A model generated the notes under the pieces. It saw only the letters and a program-made list of their open reading frames with translations. It searched no databases and was not told the origin of the DNA. Positions 13,371-26,400 of a stretch of DNA of 64,000 bases are shown in pieces; the stretch's first letter is position 1; each line of letters starts with the position of its first letter. Position numbers and translations under genes: made by a program. The stretch is from Macrostomum hystrix (Eukaryota; Platyhelminthes; Macrostomidae): NCBI GenBank assembly GCA_950097015.1, contig CATNEN010000039.1, positions 18,024,501-18,088,500 of the forward strand, given 5' to 3'.

Positions 13371-16300
13371 CCAGTCTAGGCCAGGCGTAGCCGGCGATTC
13401 ACCAGCCGTCGCCGACCCCGACGACGAAGCCTATCTAGCTCAGCAGCCATATATGCGCGACGTCCTGCTGGGTAAACCGTTGCGCAGTCACGAACTTGAC
13501 CCGGAGACTGGCACATTGATGGAGCGACGATCCACTGCCGTCGGCGGCGGCAGCGGCAGCGGCAGCAACCGCGGCTCGCGTGGCGCTTCGCCGAATCCGC
13601 CAACGTCTAGGAAGCCGGCCTATACGGCTATGCCGGCTTCAACTGAGAGCAATCTCACAATTAAGCGGAAGGTTAGCGGCCACCGCTTAGGGCTTGGAGT
13701 GCAGTTTTGGTGGTCCTTGAAAGGGCCGTTTTTATCAAATTTTTCCCACTTTAGCTACTATCAGTCGAACTTATATTTAAATATTATTTTAAACGATTTG
13801 AGATTTTTTTGTTTCCTAACGGAATATTTTAACTGCCGATAATCAATAGGCGCCTTTTATAATCGAGTGCACATGCTTAACAAAAAAACTTTGCGATTTG
13901 TATCACGCGCGTCAGTATAGTTTCATAGTCTAGTTTGCACTAAACATGCGATACGTTTATAAACAACATTATATATTGCCTATATTGGTTTAATCAGCCA
14001 CGTTTTACATTTTTGTTGGCCCCTGAAAGGGGTGCGTTTTGAAAAAATTGCACTGCTTGAATTATATGTTAAACTGATTAGTTTAGTTAATTAACGGAAT
14101 GATTATTTAACGAACTCAATAGACGCTTTAAATGGTAAAATGCTTGTGCTTAACAATAATTAAGAACATTGCGATTTGTATTGCACGCGTTATTATAGTT
14201 TTCCTAGTCTAGTTTGCACTAAACATGCAATACGTTTGCATGCAACATTATATTTAGTACTGAGTGTAGTTTTATCGGCATATCCTACACACTTGGAAAA
14301 ATTTCACTATTCTCGCAGACCGCAATGCCATCAAATTTGGAGCAGCTGCGACAGGCGCCGGCCACTGTGCTCAAACCTGCTCACCACGATCAGTGTGAGT
14401 TCTACCTGAGTTCTGGCTCGTTAACTTAACAATCAAAAACTGTTAAATTCATGCTTTTAAATTAGATCAATCATTATAATGAATTTGTTATATTTTGTTT
14501 AACTTTTCAGACTCCAAAGCTTGGGAGCCGAAGGGTCAATATGAGCAGAAAGGTGAGTCAGTGTGTCTCGCTTATTGTTTGGGTTAAATTTAAATTTGTT
14601 AAATTGTTACTTTGTTTGGCATTTGCATGTCCTGCTTACTCTACTTATAGTGGCAGTAAAGGAAAATTCTTGTAAAATATATATTAGAAAAGTTTAGGTG
14701 GTGCTGTCCAAAATACGCTACTCAAAGTGGCAGTATAAGTAATTCTATTCGATGTCTGCACTGATTTATTATTAGCAATCCGACATATCCTATCCTTTAT
14801 TATTATCCGAGCTTACTAAGTTATACTAAGTTAAATATAACTTTTTGTTCTGTAAATTCGATCACTTGTTTTCCTAGCGATATTTTCAGCCTAGTTGTTG
14901 TTAAAGAATTGGTCTCCCTAACCAAAAGGTCCGAAGTTCGAATCTCAGGATTTTGGCTAGAAAATTAGGGTGAGCAACGGGTAAAATATATTTACGAAAA
15001 TTTCCCAAATCCCAAACCTGTCCAGTCGTGGTGGAGCCGCCGCCTTCCGACTTCTCCCTGCCATCGCACATGGACGCCATCGGGAAGGCGCTGCAGGCAC
15101 CGGCGCCCGCCGCGGTGGATCCCAAACCGCAGCTTCCGCCTGCCGCAGGCTATCAGAAGCCAGCCCAGGAGCAGTTCCGCCGGACCGACACGCACGCCTT
15201 GGAGACTGCCCAGCAACACGATCCGAAGAATTTCAAGGAACTCATCTGGCGCCTCATCTACGGGCCCAAGGTTAATGACGAGCTGGAGAAGGTGAGTTGA
15301 CGTTTATTTGCCCATGATTTTTTCAGGATTATTTCCTTTTGGATTTTATCTGTAGATCATAAATCCCATGGATTTATCTAAGATGATTGTCTGAATGACC
15401 CATCTGGGACTATTATCAGTCACTAGGAATTAAGTGGAATTTATTATCCCATGAATTCATCTGGGATTTTTATGCCAAGGATTTTGCTGGGATTATTATC
15501 AGAAGGATTTATCTCGGACTATAATCACAAGGACAAATTTTCGCACTGATTATTGTCCCATTGATTTATATGGGATTATTGTCCCAATAATTTATCTGGG
15601 ACTTTTATCCTAAAGAATATTGTCCCATGGGATTCGATTATTGAATCCATATGGACATTGGATTATTATCCCAGCGATTCATCTAGGATTATTATCCCAC
15701 GGATTCATCTAGGATTTTTATCCCAAGGATTCATCTAGGATTATTATCCCAGGGATTCGTCTAAGATTATTATCCCAGGGATTCATCTAAGATTATTATC
15801 CCAGAGATTCATCTAGGATTATTATCCCAGGGATTCATCTAGGATTATTATCCCAGGGATTCATCTAGGATTATTATCCCAGGGATTCATCTAGGATTAT
15901 TATCCCAGAGATTCATCTAGGATTATTATCCCAAGGATTCATCTAAGATTATTATCCCAGCGATTCATCTAGCATTATTATCCCACGGATTCATCTAGGA
16001 TTTTTATCCCAAGGATTCATCTAGGATTATTATCCCACGGATTCATCTAGGATTATTATCCCAAGGATTCATCTAGGATTATTATCCCAGGGATTCATCT
16101 TAGATTATTATCACACGGATTCATCTAGGATTATTATCCCAGGGATTCATCTAGGATTATTATCCCAGGGATTCATCTTAGATTATTATCACACGGATTC
16201 ATCTAGGATTATTATCCCAGGGATTCATCTAGGATTATTATCCCAGGGATTCATCTAGGATTATTATCCCAGGGATTCATCTAGGATTATTATCCCAGGG

Positions 16301-19300
16301 ATTCATCTTAGATTATTATCACACGGATTCATCTAGGATTATTATCCCAGGGATTCATCTAGGATTATTATCCCAGGGATTCATCTAGGATTATTATCCC
16401 ATGGATTCATCTAGGATTATTATCCCAGGAATTCATCTAGGATTATTATCCCAAGGATTCATCTAAGATTATAATCCCAAGTATTTACTGTCGATAAAAG
16501 TCACATGATCTCCGATTCGCCTTCAATCAGGTGCGCATCCTATTCTTCTGGCTGTGCTCAAAGGATCTGAGCAAGCTACACTTCTCCAGCTACAAGCCGG
16601 ACTCGCCCGAGTCCATCCTGATGGGCATCAAGGCCGGCACTAGCACCTATGCTCAGGCCTTCTATACGCTGTGCTCAGCCTGCGACATACCCTGCCAGAT
16701 CATCGCTGGCTACGCCAAAGGAGCCGAATACCATCCCGGCATGGTGTTCGACTCGGACACGCGCGGGCGGCACAGCTGGAACGCTGTACTAGTAGCTGGT
16801 CAATGGCAGCTGGTGGATTGTCACTGGGCAGCTAGGCGACTTATCGGCAAGCAGAGCTCGCTTGAGAATGTGCGATACGAGCTTGACGAATTCTACTTTC
16901 TGCCTAGCCCGGCCAAGCTGGTGAGGATACAAGTGCTTAACTGGGCATTCAGTAGAAATACGATATCCTCCACCTCATTTAACTAAATGTCCCTAAAATA
17001 GGAAAAACTAGCTCTTTTATAGATAAATAAATATACCGGAAATGGGAAAAACGGTCTTTTAGAGATTGAAAAAAGATTATACTAAAAATTAGGAATATAA
17101 TCTACCAGATTAAATTATTTATCCCTGACATGGGGTATACCCTCTACTAGATTTAATGACTTAACCCTCTAATAGGGCATATCCTCTACCAGATTAAATG
17201 ATTTATCCCAAAAATGTGGAATATCCTCTACCTGATTGAATGATTTATCCCAAAAATGTGGAATATTCTCTAGGAGACCTAATTGTAGTTAAATTATAAT
17301 TTAGTTAGCGTGATAAAATCGCATTTTTTAAAGTCCTTGCTGAACTAATTACTTCCTCATCCCAACACCTGCCAGGTGTACACCCACCTGCCGGATCGCG
17401 AAGAGTGGCAGCTGTTGCGCGAGCCAATCACCAAGCAGCAATTCGAAGCCCTGGCCCCAGTAAAGAGCGCCTTCTTCAAGCACGGCCTCGACCTTCGCTC
17501 GCACCTGCTGGCTCGCATCGAACACGAAGCCGACGCAGCCGCCGCCGATGCCGCCGACTGTCCGGAGGTGCAGCCGGCACTGCTGGTTAAACTGGGCGTG
17601 CCGTGGGACTCTGCTAGCCGGCTGGCTTTCACCTTCACTCTAGGCACACACAGCGAGTCCGCTGCTGATGGCAGCGCGCAGGTAGCTTTCGTCACATTAT
17701 AATCCCTTGGCTGCCTCACTTTCTGCCCCTATTAGTTCTCTCCTCCAATTCTACCCCTGCGAATTCTTCCCTCCTCTGATCCTATCCCCTTTAGCTCGAT
17801 TCTACCCCCTCCGATTCTGCCCCTGTCACTTCTTTCCCCTCCGATTCTACCCCTGTTAATTCTTCCCCCTCTGATTCTACCCCTGTCAGTTCTTCGCCTC
17901 CTATTCTGCCACTGTCACTTCTTTCCCCTCCGATTCTACCCATGTCAGTTCTTCCCCTCCGATTCTGCCCCTGTCAGATCTTCCCCACTGATTCTACCCC
18001 TCTCAGTTCTTCCCCCTCTGGTTCTACCCCTGTCACTTCTTCCCCCCCTGGTTCTACCCCGTGTCAATACTTCCCCAAATAATGCTACACCCATTTTTCC
18101 CCTCTGTTTCTACCCCTGTCAGTTCTCCCTCCAATGGTTCTACACCCGTTATTTCATCCCTCTTGGTTTCTACCCCTGTCATTTCCCCCCTTAGATTCTA
18201 CCCGTCAGTTCTTCCCACCCGGTTCTACTTTGTTATTTTTCTTTCGCCAATGATTCTTCCCTGTCAGTTCTATCCCCTCCGATTCTGCCTAGTCATTTTT
18301 TGCCACCTATGATTCTACCTATCAGTTTTACCCTATCCATGGATTCTACCCCTGTAAATTCTCCCCCTCAATTCTACCCCCGTCAGTTCTGCCCCCCTGA
18401 TTCTACACCTGTCAGTTCTCCTCCTCTCCGTTTTTTCTCCCCATTTCTACCCCATGTGAGCTCTACTCCAGCTCAGTTATCCCACCTAACGCCTTCTCCC
18501 AACGCCGCCGCCAGGCCCAGCAGGAAGAAGAGGAGTCCACTCGTCGGCTCAGCCGCTACGGCGTTCACTTCTACGATCCGCGCGACTCGACCGCCACCTT
18601 TGCGCTGCGGCCGCCGCAGTCCGGCGCCTACCGCCTGATTCTCTACGCCAAAGAGGTCGACACGGGCGACGCTGCGACAGCTCCGGCCAAGGACCAGCTG
18701 GTTTTCGGCGCAGTCTGTGAGTACCGCCTGGACGCTGTGGTCCGATCTACTGCTCCGCGAGTTGAACCGTTTCCAATGTGTCAGAATACCAGCTACGGAC
18801 CGAATGAGGCTAATCTAAAGTACAAACTTAGCGCCATGAATCCCAACGAGGATTTACCGCTGTTTACTACTAGCAGTCTGGCTGAGGATGTCATGCTCAA
18901 GGTGAGAGCCCGCTTTCGTACTGGCTATAGATCTTAAAGTCTATATAAGATAATACTCAGTTCTTCTGCTACTTATTTCGATCGATATTGATTCGATAAT
19001 CCCTATCTCACATCGGCTACTAATCCATTTAATCTGGATTCGATAATCCCTATCTCACATCGGCTACTATTCCATTTTATCTGGATTCGATAATCCCTAT
19101 CTCACATTGGCTACTAATCCATTTTATCTGGATTCGATAATCCCTATCTCACATCGGCTACTAATCCATTTTATCTGGATTCGATAATCCCTATCTCACA
19201 TTGGCTACTAATCCATTTTATCTGGATTCGATGATCCCTATCTCACATCGGCTACTAATCCATTTTATCTGGATTCGATAATCCCTATCTCACATCGGCT

Positions 19301-21230
19301 ACTAATCCATTTTATCTGGATTCGATGATCCCTATCTCACATCGGCTACTAATCCATTTCATCTGGATTCGATGATCCCTATCTCACATCGGCTACTAAT
19401 CCATTTCATCTGGATTCGATAATCCCTATCTCACATCGGCTACTAATCCATTTCATCTGGATTCGATAATCCCTATCTCACATCGGCTACTAATCCATTT
19501 TATCTGGATTCGATGATCCCTATCTCACATCGGCTACTAATCCATTTCATCTGGATTCGATAATCCCTATCTCACATCGGCTACTAATCCATTTCATCTG
19601 GATTCGATGATCCCTATCTCACATCGGCTACTAATCCATTTTATCTGGATTCGATGATCCCTATCTCACATCGGCTACTAATCTGGATCCTCAGGTGCCA
19701 GGCCATGATGCCGACCGTCTGCGCTTCATGGTGAAGCTGAAGTCGCCTCACCAGTCCGAGCCGCTCGAGTCCGCCTGCGTCAGCCGCGTTGTGCAAGCCC
19801 AGCTGCTCATCAGGCCGCTGCCGCCTTCGCCCGGCCTCTACGGCCTCGAGGTGTACGCCAACCGGTCTGGCTCCGACGGTGACAAATTGTTCCTGGTTTA
19901 CCAGCTGCTGCTGGCCCACCGCGGCCCGGGAGCTATTCCACTGCCGCAGGCGCCTGGCAGTCTGGGACCATCGGCTAAGGGACAAGTATGCCTGACTGTC
20001 TATCTACCGACTGCCTGTCTGTATTTCTGTCCTGGGTGTCTTGTCTGTTTGTCCTGGGTGTCTTGTCTGTTTTTCCTGGGTGTCTTGTCTGTTTGTCCTG
20101 GGTATCTGTCTGTCCTGGGTGTCTTGTCTGTTTGTCCTGGGTATCTGTCTGTCCTGGGTGTCTTGTCTGTTTGTCCTGGGTATCTGTCTGTCCTGGGTGT
20201 CTTGTCTGTTTGTCCTGGGTATCTGTCTGTCCTGGGTGTCTCTATGTCCTGGGTGTCTATGTCCTGGGTGTCTCTGTGTCCTGGGTGTCTCTGTGTCCTG
20301 GGTGTCTCTATGTCCTGGGTGTCTGTGTCCTGGGTGTCTCTGTGTCCTGGGTGTCTCTGTGTCCTGGGTGTCTCTATGTCCTAGGTGTCTGTCTGTCCTA
20401 GGTGTCTGTCTGTCCTGGGCTTCTGTCTGTCTGTCCTGGGTGTCTGTCTGTCCTTGGGTGTCTGTCTATCCTGGGTGTCTGTCTGTCTGTCCTGGGTGTC
20501 TGCTTGTCTGTCCTGACTGTCAGTCAGTCCCCTGACACCCAGTCTCGCTCATCTCCAGGAGTTGAGCCTAGTTTGCGTGTCGCCAATCGATCCGCTGTGC
20601 ACCCTATCCGAGCCCAACCGCGACCTAGTGGTCGAATTTGTCGCCCGCGGCCCCAAGCTGCGCCTGACATCCCAGCTGACCCGCCTAGACAGCCAGCAGC
20701 AGCAGCAGCAGCAAAACGGTGACAGTGTGCTGCAGCAGGCCATCCCAGATCAGCCCAATCGCTACAGCTTCACCCTGAGCCCGACATCAGCTGGCTGGCA
20801 CCGCCTGGTTGTCTTCGGCATGCCCGCAGGCCAGTCGGGGGAGAATTTTCCCAATCTCTACTCCCTGCTGGTGCTGGTGACGCCGAACGCGCTGCGTCAA
20901 GCGGGCGCCCAGTCGCAACTGTTTCCTCAACAGTTTGCCCAGTGGAAGGATGGCTGCGCCCTGCGTCAGCCGACTCGCTGGCAGCTGACTCCTTCGGCCA
21001 CGCCCGACGGCTACCTGCCGTTCGATTTGCGCATACCGAAGGCGCGCGCCGTCGCCATCGTCTGCCAGAACGACTGGACCCAGCTGACTGAGTCCTCCGA
21101 AGGCAGCGGAGACTGGCACGGCCGGGCTCATCTGGGCCGATTCGGGCCGGGTAGCACCGTGTCCGTGTGCGCCAACTTCGGCGGTCCGGCTGCCAACTAC
21201 AGCACACTGCTGGAGTACCGCATCGGCTGA
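3969..21230 (+). CDS. KY/hillarin-like protein with two transglutaminase-fold modules (14 exons, about 1632 aa)
   Basis: Exons: 3969-4816, 5984-6447, 8354-8559, 10341-10475, 11845-12219, 13231-13671, 14319-14394, 14511-14552, 15026-15291, 16531-16920, 17376-17681, 18515-18901, 19695-19985, 20559-21230. All junctions are GT-AG and all phases agree (4899 nt). Two homologous modules, about residues 35-506 and 863-1632, each hold a transglutaminase-like core (HSWN...LVD...W; His154/Asp169 and His1032/Asp1047) followed by KY-type beta domains with a GLEVYAN motif. Residues about 507-862 form a Gln/Pro/Gly/Ser-rich linker with CAG-encoded glutamine runs. Neither module has a Cys where the catalytic Cys is expected (before the conserved Phe/Tyr-Ala at 114 and 991), so enzymatic activity is doubtful. 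KY/hillarin proteins act at muscle or cytoskeletal structures; a scaffold role here is inference. An upstream 5' exon or trans-spliced leader cannot be excluded. Exon 6's acceptor is the weakest. Confidence 0.88.
4920..5800. repeat. Intron 1 minisatellite, about 37-bp unit
   Basis: Tandem units built around GGATAGGTGGTTAAATGATG occupy most of intron 1, with variants (gtcaatg/gtgaatg, gatgg/gaggg). The array is interrupted at 5522-5710 by a small hAT-like element and resumes after it, so the array predates the insertion. Confidence 0.9.
5522..5710. mobile_element. 189-bp hAT-type MITE inside the intron 1 minisatellite
   Basis: The element begins CAGTGGCGTATCCA and ends with the inverted form of CAGGCGCGTAACCAGG, terminal sequences typical of hAT-like MITEs, with G-rich and C-rich runs just inside. 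It is flanked by the 8-bp duplication ATGGATAG at 5514-5521 and 5711-5718. That octamer also belongs to the host minisatellite unit, but the element cleanly interrupts the unit at this point. No coding sequence. Confidence 0.8.
6590..8065. repeat. Intron 2 minisatellite, 23-bp unit, about 60 copies
   Basis: Units of 23 bp built around GATATGAGATGATATAGGAT with single-base variants (atag/gtag, atatg/gtgtg) fill the intron. The array ends in a short pyrimidine tract with TCTTATCT repeats at about 8070-8130. Confidence 0.95.
8620..9665. repeat. Intron 3 minisatellite, 22-bp unit
   Basis: Units of 22 bp (core GGTAGGATAGAAGATAGAAG) begin about 60 bp after the exon 3 donor. The plus strand is almost free of C. 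The minus strand is open for over 400 codons only because a 22-bp period lacking stops cycles through frames; this is not a gene. Confidence 0.95.
9666..10340. other. Rest of intron 3
   Basis: AT-rich intron sequence with no recognised element, ending in the acceptor TTTCTAG before exon 4. Confidence 0.5.
11095..11580. repeat. Foldback-rich element in intron 4
   Basis: The region is dense in imperfect inverted repeats: GAAACCGCCGAGGAATC near 11366 pairs with GATTCTTCGGCGGTTTC near 11437, around a central CCATGG palindrome. GGTGATTCC/GGAATCACC and related GATTCC motifs recur on both strands. The ends carry short inverted TACCCTG/CAGGGTA. ORFs of about 70-100 codons here are by-products. Probably an unclassified non-autonomous element; boundaries are approximate. 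Confidence 0.5.
11620..11735 (-). mobile_element. SINE family A, 5' (tRNA-like) head only
   Basis: On the minus strand there is an A box (TGGTTAGAGCGTCGG), an anticodon-loop-like CTCATGA and a perfect B box (GGTTCGATTCC), followed by CTCCACTGGAACAATTTG, the junction shared with the copies at 46535-46856 and 57745-58060. The acceptor-stem halves do not pair well, so this is a tRNA-derived SINE head and not a functional tRNA gene. Confidence 0.75.
12250..12910. repeat. Intron 5 minisatellite, about 41-bp unit
   Basis: Begins about 30 bp after the exon 5 donor. Units share GGTGGATTGCTAGTCTAGCC, with an early subfamily (ccctaggattaactatg) and a later one (cttcagcttaaaattctg). Confidence 0.92.
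13830..14260. repeat. Diverged tandem duplication in intron 6
   Basis: Two blocks of about 150 bp (about 13835-13985 and 14105-14255) share a series of motifs in the same order: GCTTAACAA, TTGCGATTTGTAT, CACGCG, TAGTCTAGTTTGCACTAAAC and ATACGTTT. Together they fill most of the intron between exons 6 and 7. Confidence 0.7.
14885..14990 (+). repeat. tRNA-like SINE remnant in intron 8
   Basis: A B-box-like GTTCGAATCTC preceded by GGTCTCCCTAACCAAAAGG resembles the head of a tRNA-derived SINE. It does not match families A-C here well, and no tail or TSD is visible. Confidence 0.3.
15655..16475. repeat. Intron 9 minisatellite, 26-bp unit, about 31 copies
   Basis: Units of 26 bp (core TTATTATCCCAGGGATTCAT) fill the intron between exons 9 and 10. 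Degenerate half-units (wording such as 'atttatctgggatt') already occur from about 15360, suggesting growth from a local short repeat. Confidence 0.93.
17100..17285. repeat. Short degenerate repeat in intron 10
   Basis: About four degenerate copies of a unit containing AAATGATTTATCCC and GGAATATCCTCTACC lie near the 3' part of intron 10. Confidence 0.6.
17705..18505. repeat. Intron 11 pyrimidine-rich degenerate minisatellite
   Basis: Degenerate units of about 29 bp (core GATTCTACCCCTGTCAGTTC) make up nearly the whole intron and run up to the exon 12 acceptor, giving a polypyrimidine tract of about 800 bp on the sense strand. Confidence 0.9.
18975..19690. repeat. Intron 12 minisatellite, 47-bp unit, about 15 copies
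   Basis: Units contain ATCCCTATCTCACATCGG followed by CTACTAATCCATTT. Each unit carries TACTAAT, matching the classical branch-point consensus, and the last copy sits about 15-20 nt before the exon 13 acceptor. Confidence 0.95.
20020..20530. repeat. Intron 13 minisatellite (TGTCCTGGGTGTCTC)n
   Basis: Units of about 15-30 bp built from TGTCCTGGGTGTCT and CTGTCTGTCC start within 40 bp of the exon 13 donor and run to within about 40 bp of the exon 14 acceptor. They create spurious Cys-rich ORFs. Confidence 0.93.
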
Positions 21231-21287
21231 TCCGCCAGGCTGATCCGCCAGGCTACACTCGCGACCGAGTTCTGGATGACTTTATCG

Positions 21288-21293
21288 AATAAA
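21288..21293 (+). promoter_or_regulatory. Polyadenylation signal AATAAA of the KY-like gene
   Basis: A canonical AATAAA lies 57 bp after the stop codon at 21228-21230, preceded by a short direct duplication of the GGCTGATCCGCCA sequence. Confidence 0.7.
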
Positions 21294-21384
21294 CTTATTC
21301 ATTGTTAACTGCTTTTGGGATTTTTCAATTATTGGATTCCTAAACTAAGAAATTTATGGGATTCTAGATGTAGTATTTTTATCT

Positions 21385-21660
21385 AGGATTCTAGTACTAG
21401 TATTTTCAGATTCTGGGATTTCTATATCTAGTATTTTCAGATTCTGGGATTTCTATATCTAGTATTTTCAGATTCTGGGATTTCTATATCTAGTATTTTC
21501 AGATTCTGGAATTTCTATATCTAGTATTTTCAGATTCTGGGATTTCTATATCTAGTATTTTCAGATTCTGGAATTTCTATATCTAGTATTTTCAGATTCT
21601 GGGATTTCTATATCTAGTATTTTCAGATTCTGGGATTTCCAAATCTAGTAAAATCTAGTA
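21385..21660. repeat. 30-bp minisatellite downstream of the KY-like gene
   Basis: About eight copies of a 30-bp unit with core TTTCTATATCTAGTATTTTC, only slightly diverged. Confidence 0.9.
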
Positions 21661-22310
21661 TTTAAAAACTGACAATCTAGATTTGGGTTTTTCATGAAGA
21701 GATTCAGTAAGTAGTTTATTTGATTCGTATGTTTTGATTAAAAAATTTTAAAACTCATTATATAATACAGACTTTGATTTGCACGTCGCTGTTTTCAAAT
21801 CACGCTACTTACATATCAGTAGTCAGCTGATGCTTGGCTATTAAAGTAGTAAATACCTGTAATTTTTGCTGCAACCTAACACAATCGGACATTTTGTGCA
21901 TGAATTTTGTTATTTGAATAGAATGAATTTCTAAAAGACTAAATTTTTTGTAATTTACGAGTTTTCTTAGAAAAACACAGTTTATTATTTTCTGTCGCGT
22001 TTTTTCAATAACAAAGCCTTCAATTTACAAGTACAACTCGCCACCAGTGAAAGCAGCCATTAAGGATGTCCTGGAATTCCAACACATTACATTCGTCTTC
22101 CCAGTCATTTTAGTGCTTTGTTTTGGCCCATTTTATATTTTCCTGTTTGCTTTTCTCTTAAAGTACATTTCGATTACTCCTTATTCCTCTAGCACTGTTC
22201 TGTTGTGTTATATGCCTTTGTTAGCGCATTGAAAAACTTCGCAGTAAAAAATTGTAATAACTAGTTTTAAATCATATTATTTAAAACTAATATTCTTCTT
22301 TCATTATAAG
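21661..22310. other. Intergenic stretch without recognisable feature
   Basis: AT-rich sequence. A 61-codon ORF at 22047-22232 has no family resemblance I recognise and is probably chance. Confidence 0.4.
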
Positions 22311-23012
22311 ATGTAAACTACGAGACGCAGATTACAAGATATAAACTACAAGACGAAGATTACCGGATGTAAACTACGAGACGTAGATTACAGGATATAA
22401 ACTACGAGACGTAGATTACAGGATATAAACTACGAGACGTAGATTACAGGATGTCAACTACACGACGTAGATTACAGGATATAAACTACGAGACGTAGAT
22501 TACAGGATATAAACTACGAGACGTAGATTACAGGATGTCAACTACACGAAGTAGATTACAGGATGTAAACTACGAGACGTAGATTACAGGATATAAACTA
22601 CAACACGTAGATTACAGGATATAAACTACGAGACGTAGATTACAGGATATAAACTACGAGACGTAGATTACAGGATATAAACTACGAGACGTAGATTACA
22701 GGATATAAACTACGAGACGTAGATTACAGGATATAAACTACGAAACGTAGATTACAAGATATAAACTACAAGACGTAGATTACAGGATGTAAACTACAAG
22801 ACGTAGATTACAGGATATAAACTACAAGACGTAGATTAAAGGATATAAACTACGAGACGTAGATTACAGGATATAAACTACGAGACGTAGAATACAGGAT
22901 GTAAACTTCAAGACGTAGATTACAGGATATAAACTACGAGACGTAGATTACAGGATGTCAACTACACGACGTAGACTTCAGGATGTAATCAGGATATAAG
23001 CTACGAGACGTA
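22310..23012. repeat. 28-bp minisatellite, about 24 copies
   Basis: Units of 28 bp with core ATAAACTACGAGACGTAGAT. Each contains the imperfect palindrome CTACGAGACGTAG. Unrelated in sequence to the larger 28-bp array that follows. Confidence 0.95.
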
Positions 23013-23454
23013 AAAAAAACAAAAAAATTGCCTAATTGAATGTAGTAATTCAATTGCGAAATTTTTGCTGATGCAGTATCGTTCTTATGTTGCTTTTTTC
23101 TAAAATGCCTTTAACAAGCCTTGAGTTAGATTTTTGATTAACAATATATCTCTAGCTTAGAAAAGTTGAGCAAAAATTTATTTAAAGCTCTGTGTCAGTG
23201 GATGCAATCGTTTGTTTCTTGTTATCCTGTACTGTCTGTCTCACGCGCTATGAAAATCACTAATATGTACCACTCTATTTACTAAAATTATACACATATT
23301 TAGCTACAGCTAATTTATTAACACTACAGAATATACACTAAAAAACAATATCACATTCATCTAAGCCCACAATATTCACACATCTCTTCCATTTTGACAA
23401 TAAAAATTCATCTTTCTGCGCTTTTCATTGTGTGAATTATTTTATTTAAATATG
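23012..23454. other. AT-rich spacer between two 28-bp arrays
   Basis: Nothing recognisable: no ORF of note and no element ends. Confidence 0.4.
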
Positions 23455-26400
23455 TGGTAAATACAGAATCCCAACTGATCTGTGTTAGATACAGAATCCC
23501 ATCTGATCTGTGTTAGATACAAAATCCCAACTGATCTGAGTTAGATACAGAATCCCATCTGATCTGTGTTAGATACAGAATCCCATCTGATCTGTGTTAG
23601 ATACAAAATCCCAACTGATCTGAGTTAGATACAGAATCCCATCTGATCTGTGTTAGATACAGAATCCCATCTGATCTGTGTTAGATACAGAATCCAATCT
23701 GATCTGTGTTAGATACAGAATCCCATCTGATCTGTGTTAGATACAAAATCCCAACTGATCTGAGTTAGATACAGAATCCCATCTGATCTGTGTTAGATAC
23801 AGAATCCCATCTGATCTGTGTTAGATACAAAATCCCAACTGATCTGAGTTAGATACAGAATCCCATCTGATCTGTGTTAGATACAGAATCCCATCTGATC
23901 TGTGTTAGATACAGAATCCCATCCGATCTGTGTTAGATACAGAATCCCATCTGATCTGTGTTAGATACAGAATCCCATCTGATCTGTGTTAGATACAGAA
24001 TCCCATCTGATCTGTGTTAGATACAGAATCCCATCTGATCTGTGTTAGATACAGAATCCCAACTGATCTGTGTTAGATACAGAATCCCATCCGATCTGTG
24101 TTAGATACAGAATCCCATCCGATCTGTGTTAGATACAGAATCCAATCTGATCTGTGTTAGATACAGAATCCCAACTGATCTGTGTTAGATACAGAACCCC
24201 ATCTGATCTGTGTTAGATACAGAATCCCAACTGATCTGTGTTAGATACAGAATCCCATCTGATCTGTGTTAGATACAGAATCCCATCTGATCTGTGTTAG
24301 ATACAGAATCCCATCTGATCTGTGTTTGATACAGAATCCCATCTGATCTGTGTTAGATACAGAATCCAATCTGATCTGTGTTAGATACAGAACCCCATCT
24401 GATCTGTGTTAGATACAGAATCCCAACTGATCTGTGTTAGATACAGAATCCAATCTGATCTGTGTTAGATACAGAACCCCATCTGATCTGTGTTAGATAC
24501 AGAATCCCAACTGATCTGTGTTAGATACAGAATCCCATCCGATCTGTGTTAGATACAGAATCCAATCTGATCTGTGTTAGATACAGAATCCCAACTGATC
24601 TGTGTTAGATACAGAACCCCATCTGATCTGTGTTAGATACAGAATCCCAACTGATCTGTGTTAGATACAGAATCCCATCTGATCTGTGTTAGATACAGAA
24701 TCCCATCTGATCTGTGTTAGATACAGAATCCCATCTGATCTGTGTTTGATACAGAATCCCATCTGATCTGTGTTAGATACAGAATCCAATCTGATCTGTG
24801 TTAGATACAGAACCCCATCTGATCTGTGTTAGATACAGAATCCCAACTGATCTGTGTTAGATACAGAATCCCATCTGATCTGTGTTAGATACAGAACCCC
24901 ATCTGATCTGTGTTAGATACAGAATCCCAACTGATCTGTGTTAGATACAGAATCCCATCTGATCTGTGTTAGATACAGAATCCCATCTGATCTGTGTTAG
25001 ATACAGAATCCCATCTGATCTGTGTTTGATACAGAATCCCATCTGATCTGTGTTAGATACAGAATCCAATCTGATCTGTGTTAGATACAGAACCCCATCT
25101 GATCTGTGTTAGATACAGAATCCCAACTGATCTGTGTTAGATACAGAATCCCAACTGATCTGTGTTAGATACAGAATCCCATCCGATCTGTGTTAGATAC
25201 AGAATCCCATATGATCTGTGTTAGATACAGAATCCCATATGATCTGTTTTAGATACAGAATCCCATCTGATCTGTGTTAGATACAGAATCCCATCCGATC
25301 TGTGTTAGATACAGAATCCCAACTGATCTGTGTTAGATACAGAATCCCATCTGATCTGTGTTAGATACAGAATCCCATCTGATCTGTGTTTGATACAGAA
25401 TCCCATCTGATCTGTGTTAGATACAGAATCCAATCTGATCTGTGTTAGATACAGAACCCCATCTGATCTGTGTTAGATACAGAATCCCAACTGATCTGTG
25501 TTAGATACAGAATCCCAACTGATCTGTGTTAGATACAGAATCCCATCCGATCTGTGTTAGATACAGAATCCCATATGATCTGTGTTAGATACAGAATCCC
25601 ATATGATCTGTTTTAGATACAGAATCCCATCTGATCTGTGTTAGATACAGAATCCCATCTGATCTGTGTTAGATACAGAATCCCATCTGATCTGTGTTAG
25701 ATACAGAATCCCAACTGATCTGTGTTAGATACAGAATCCAATCTGATCTGTGTTAGATACAGAACCCCATCTGATCTGTGTTAGATACAGAATCCCAACT
25801 GATCTGTGTTAGATACAGAATCCCATCTGATCTGTGTTTGATACAGAATCCCATCTGATCTGTGTTAGATACAGAATCCAATCTGATCTGTGTTAGATAC
25901 AGAACCCCATCTGATCTGTGTTAGATACAGAATCCCATCTGATCTGTGTTAGATACAGAATCCCATCTGATCTGTGTTTGATACAGAATCCCATCTGATC
26001 TGTGTTAGATACAGAATCCAATCTGATCTGTGTTAGATACAGAACCCCATCTGATCTGTGTTAGATACAGAATCCCAACTGATCTGTGTTAGATACAGAA
26101 TCCCATCTGATCTGTGTTAGATACAGAATCCCAACTGATCTGTGTTAGATACAGAATCCAATCTGATCTGTGTTAGATACAGAACCCCATCTGATCTGTG
26201 TTAGATACAGAATCCCATCTGATCTGTGTTAGATACAGAATCCCAACTGATCTGTGTTAGATACAGAATCCAATCTGATCTGTGTTAGATACAGAATCCC
26301 ATCTGATCTGTGTTAGATACAGAATCCCAACTGATCTGTGTTAGATACAGAATCCCATCTGATCTGTGTTTGATACAGAATCCCATCTGATCTGTGTTAG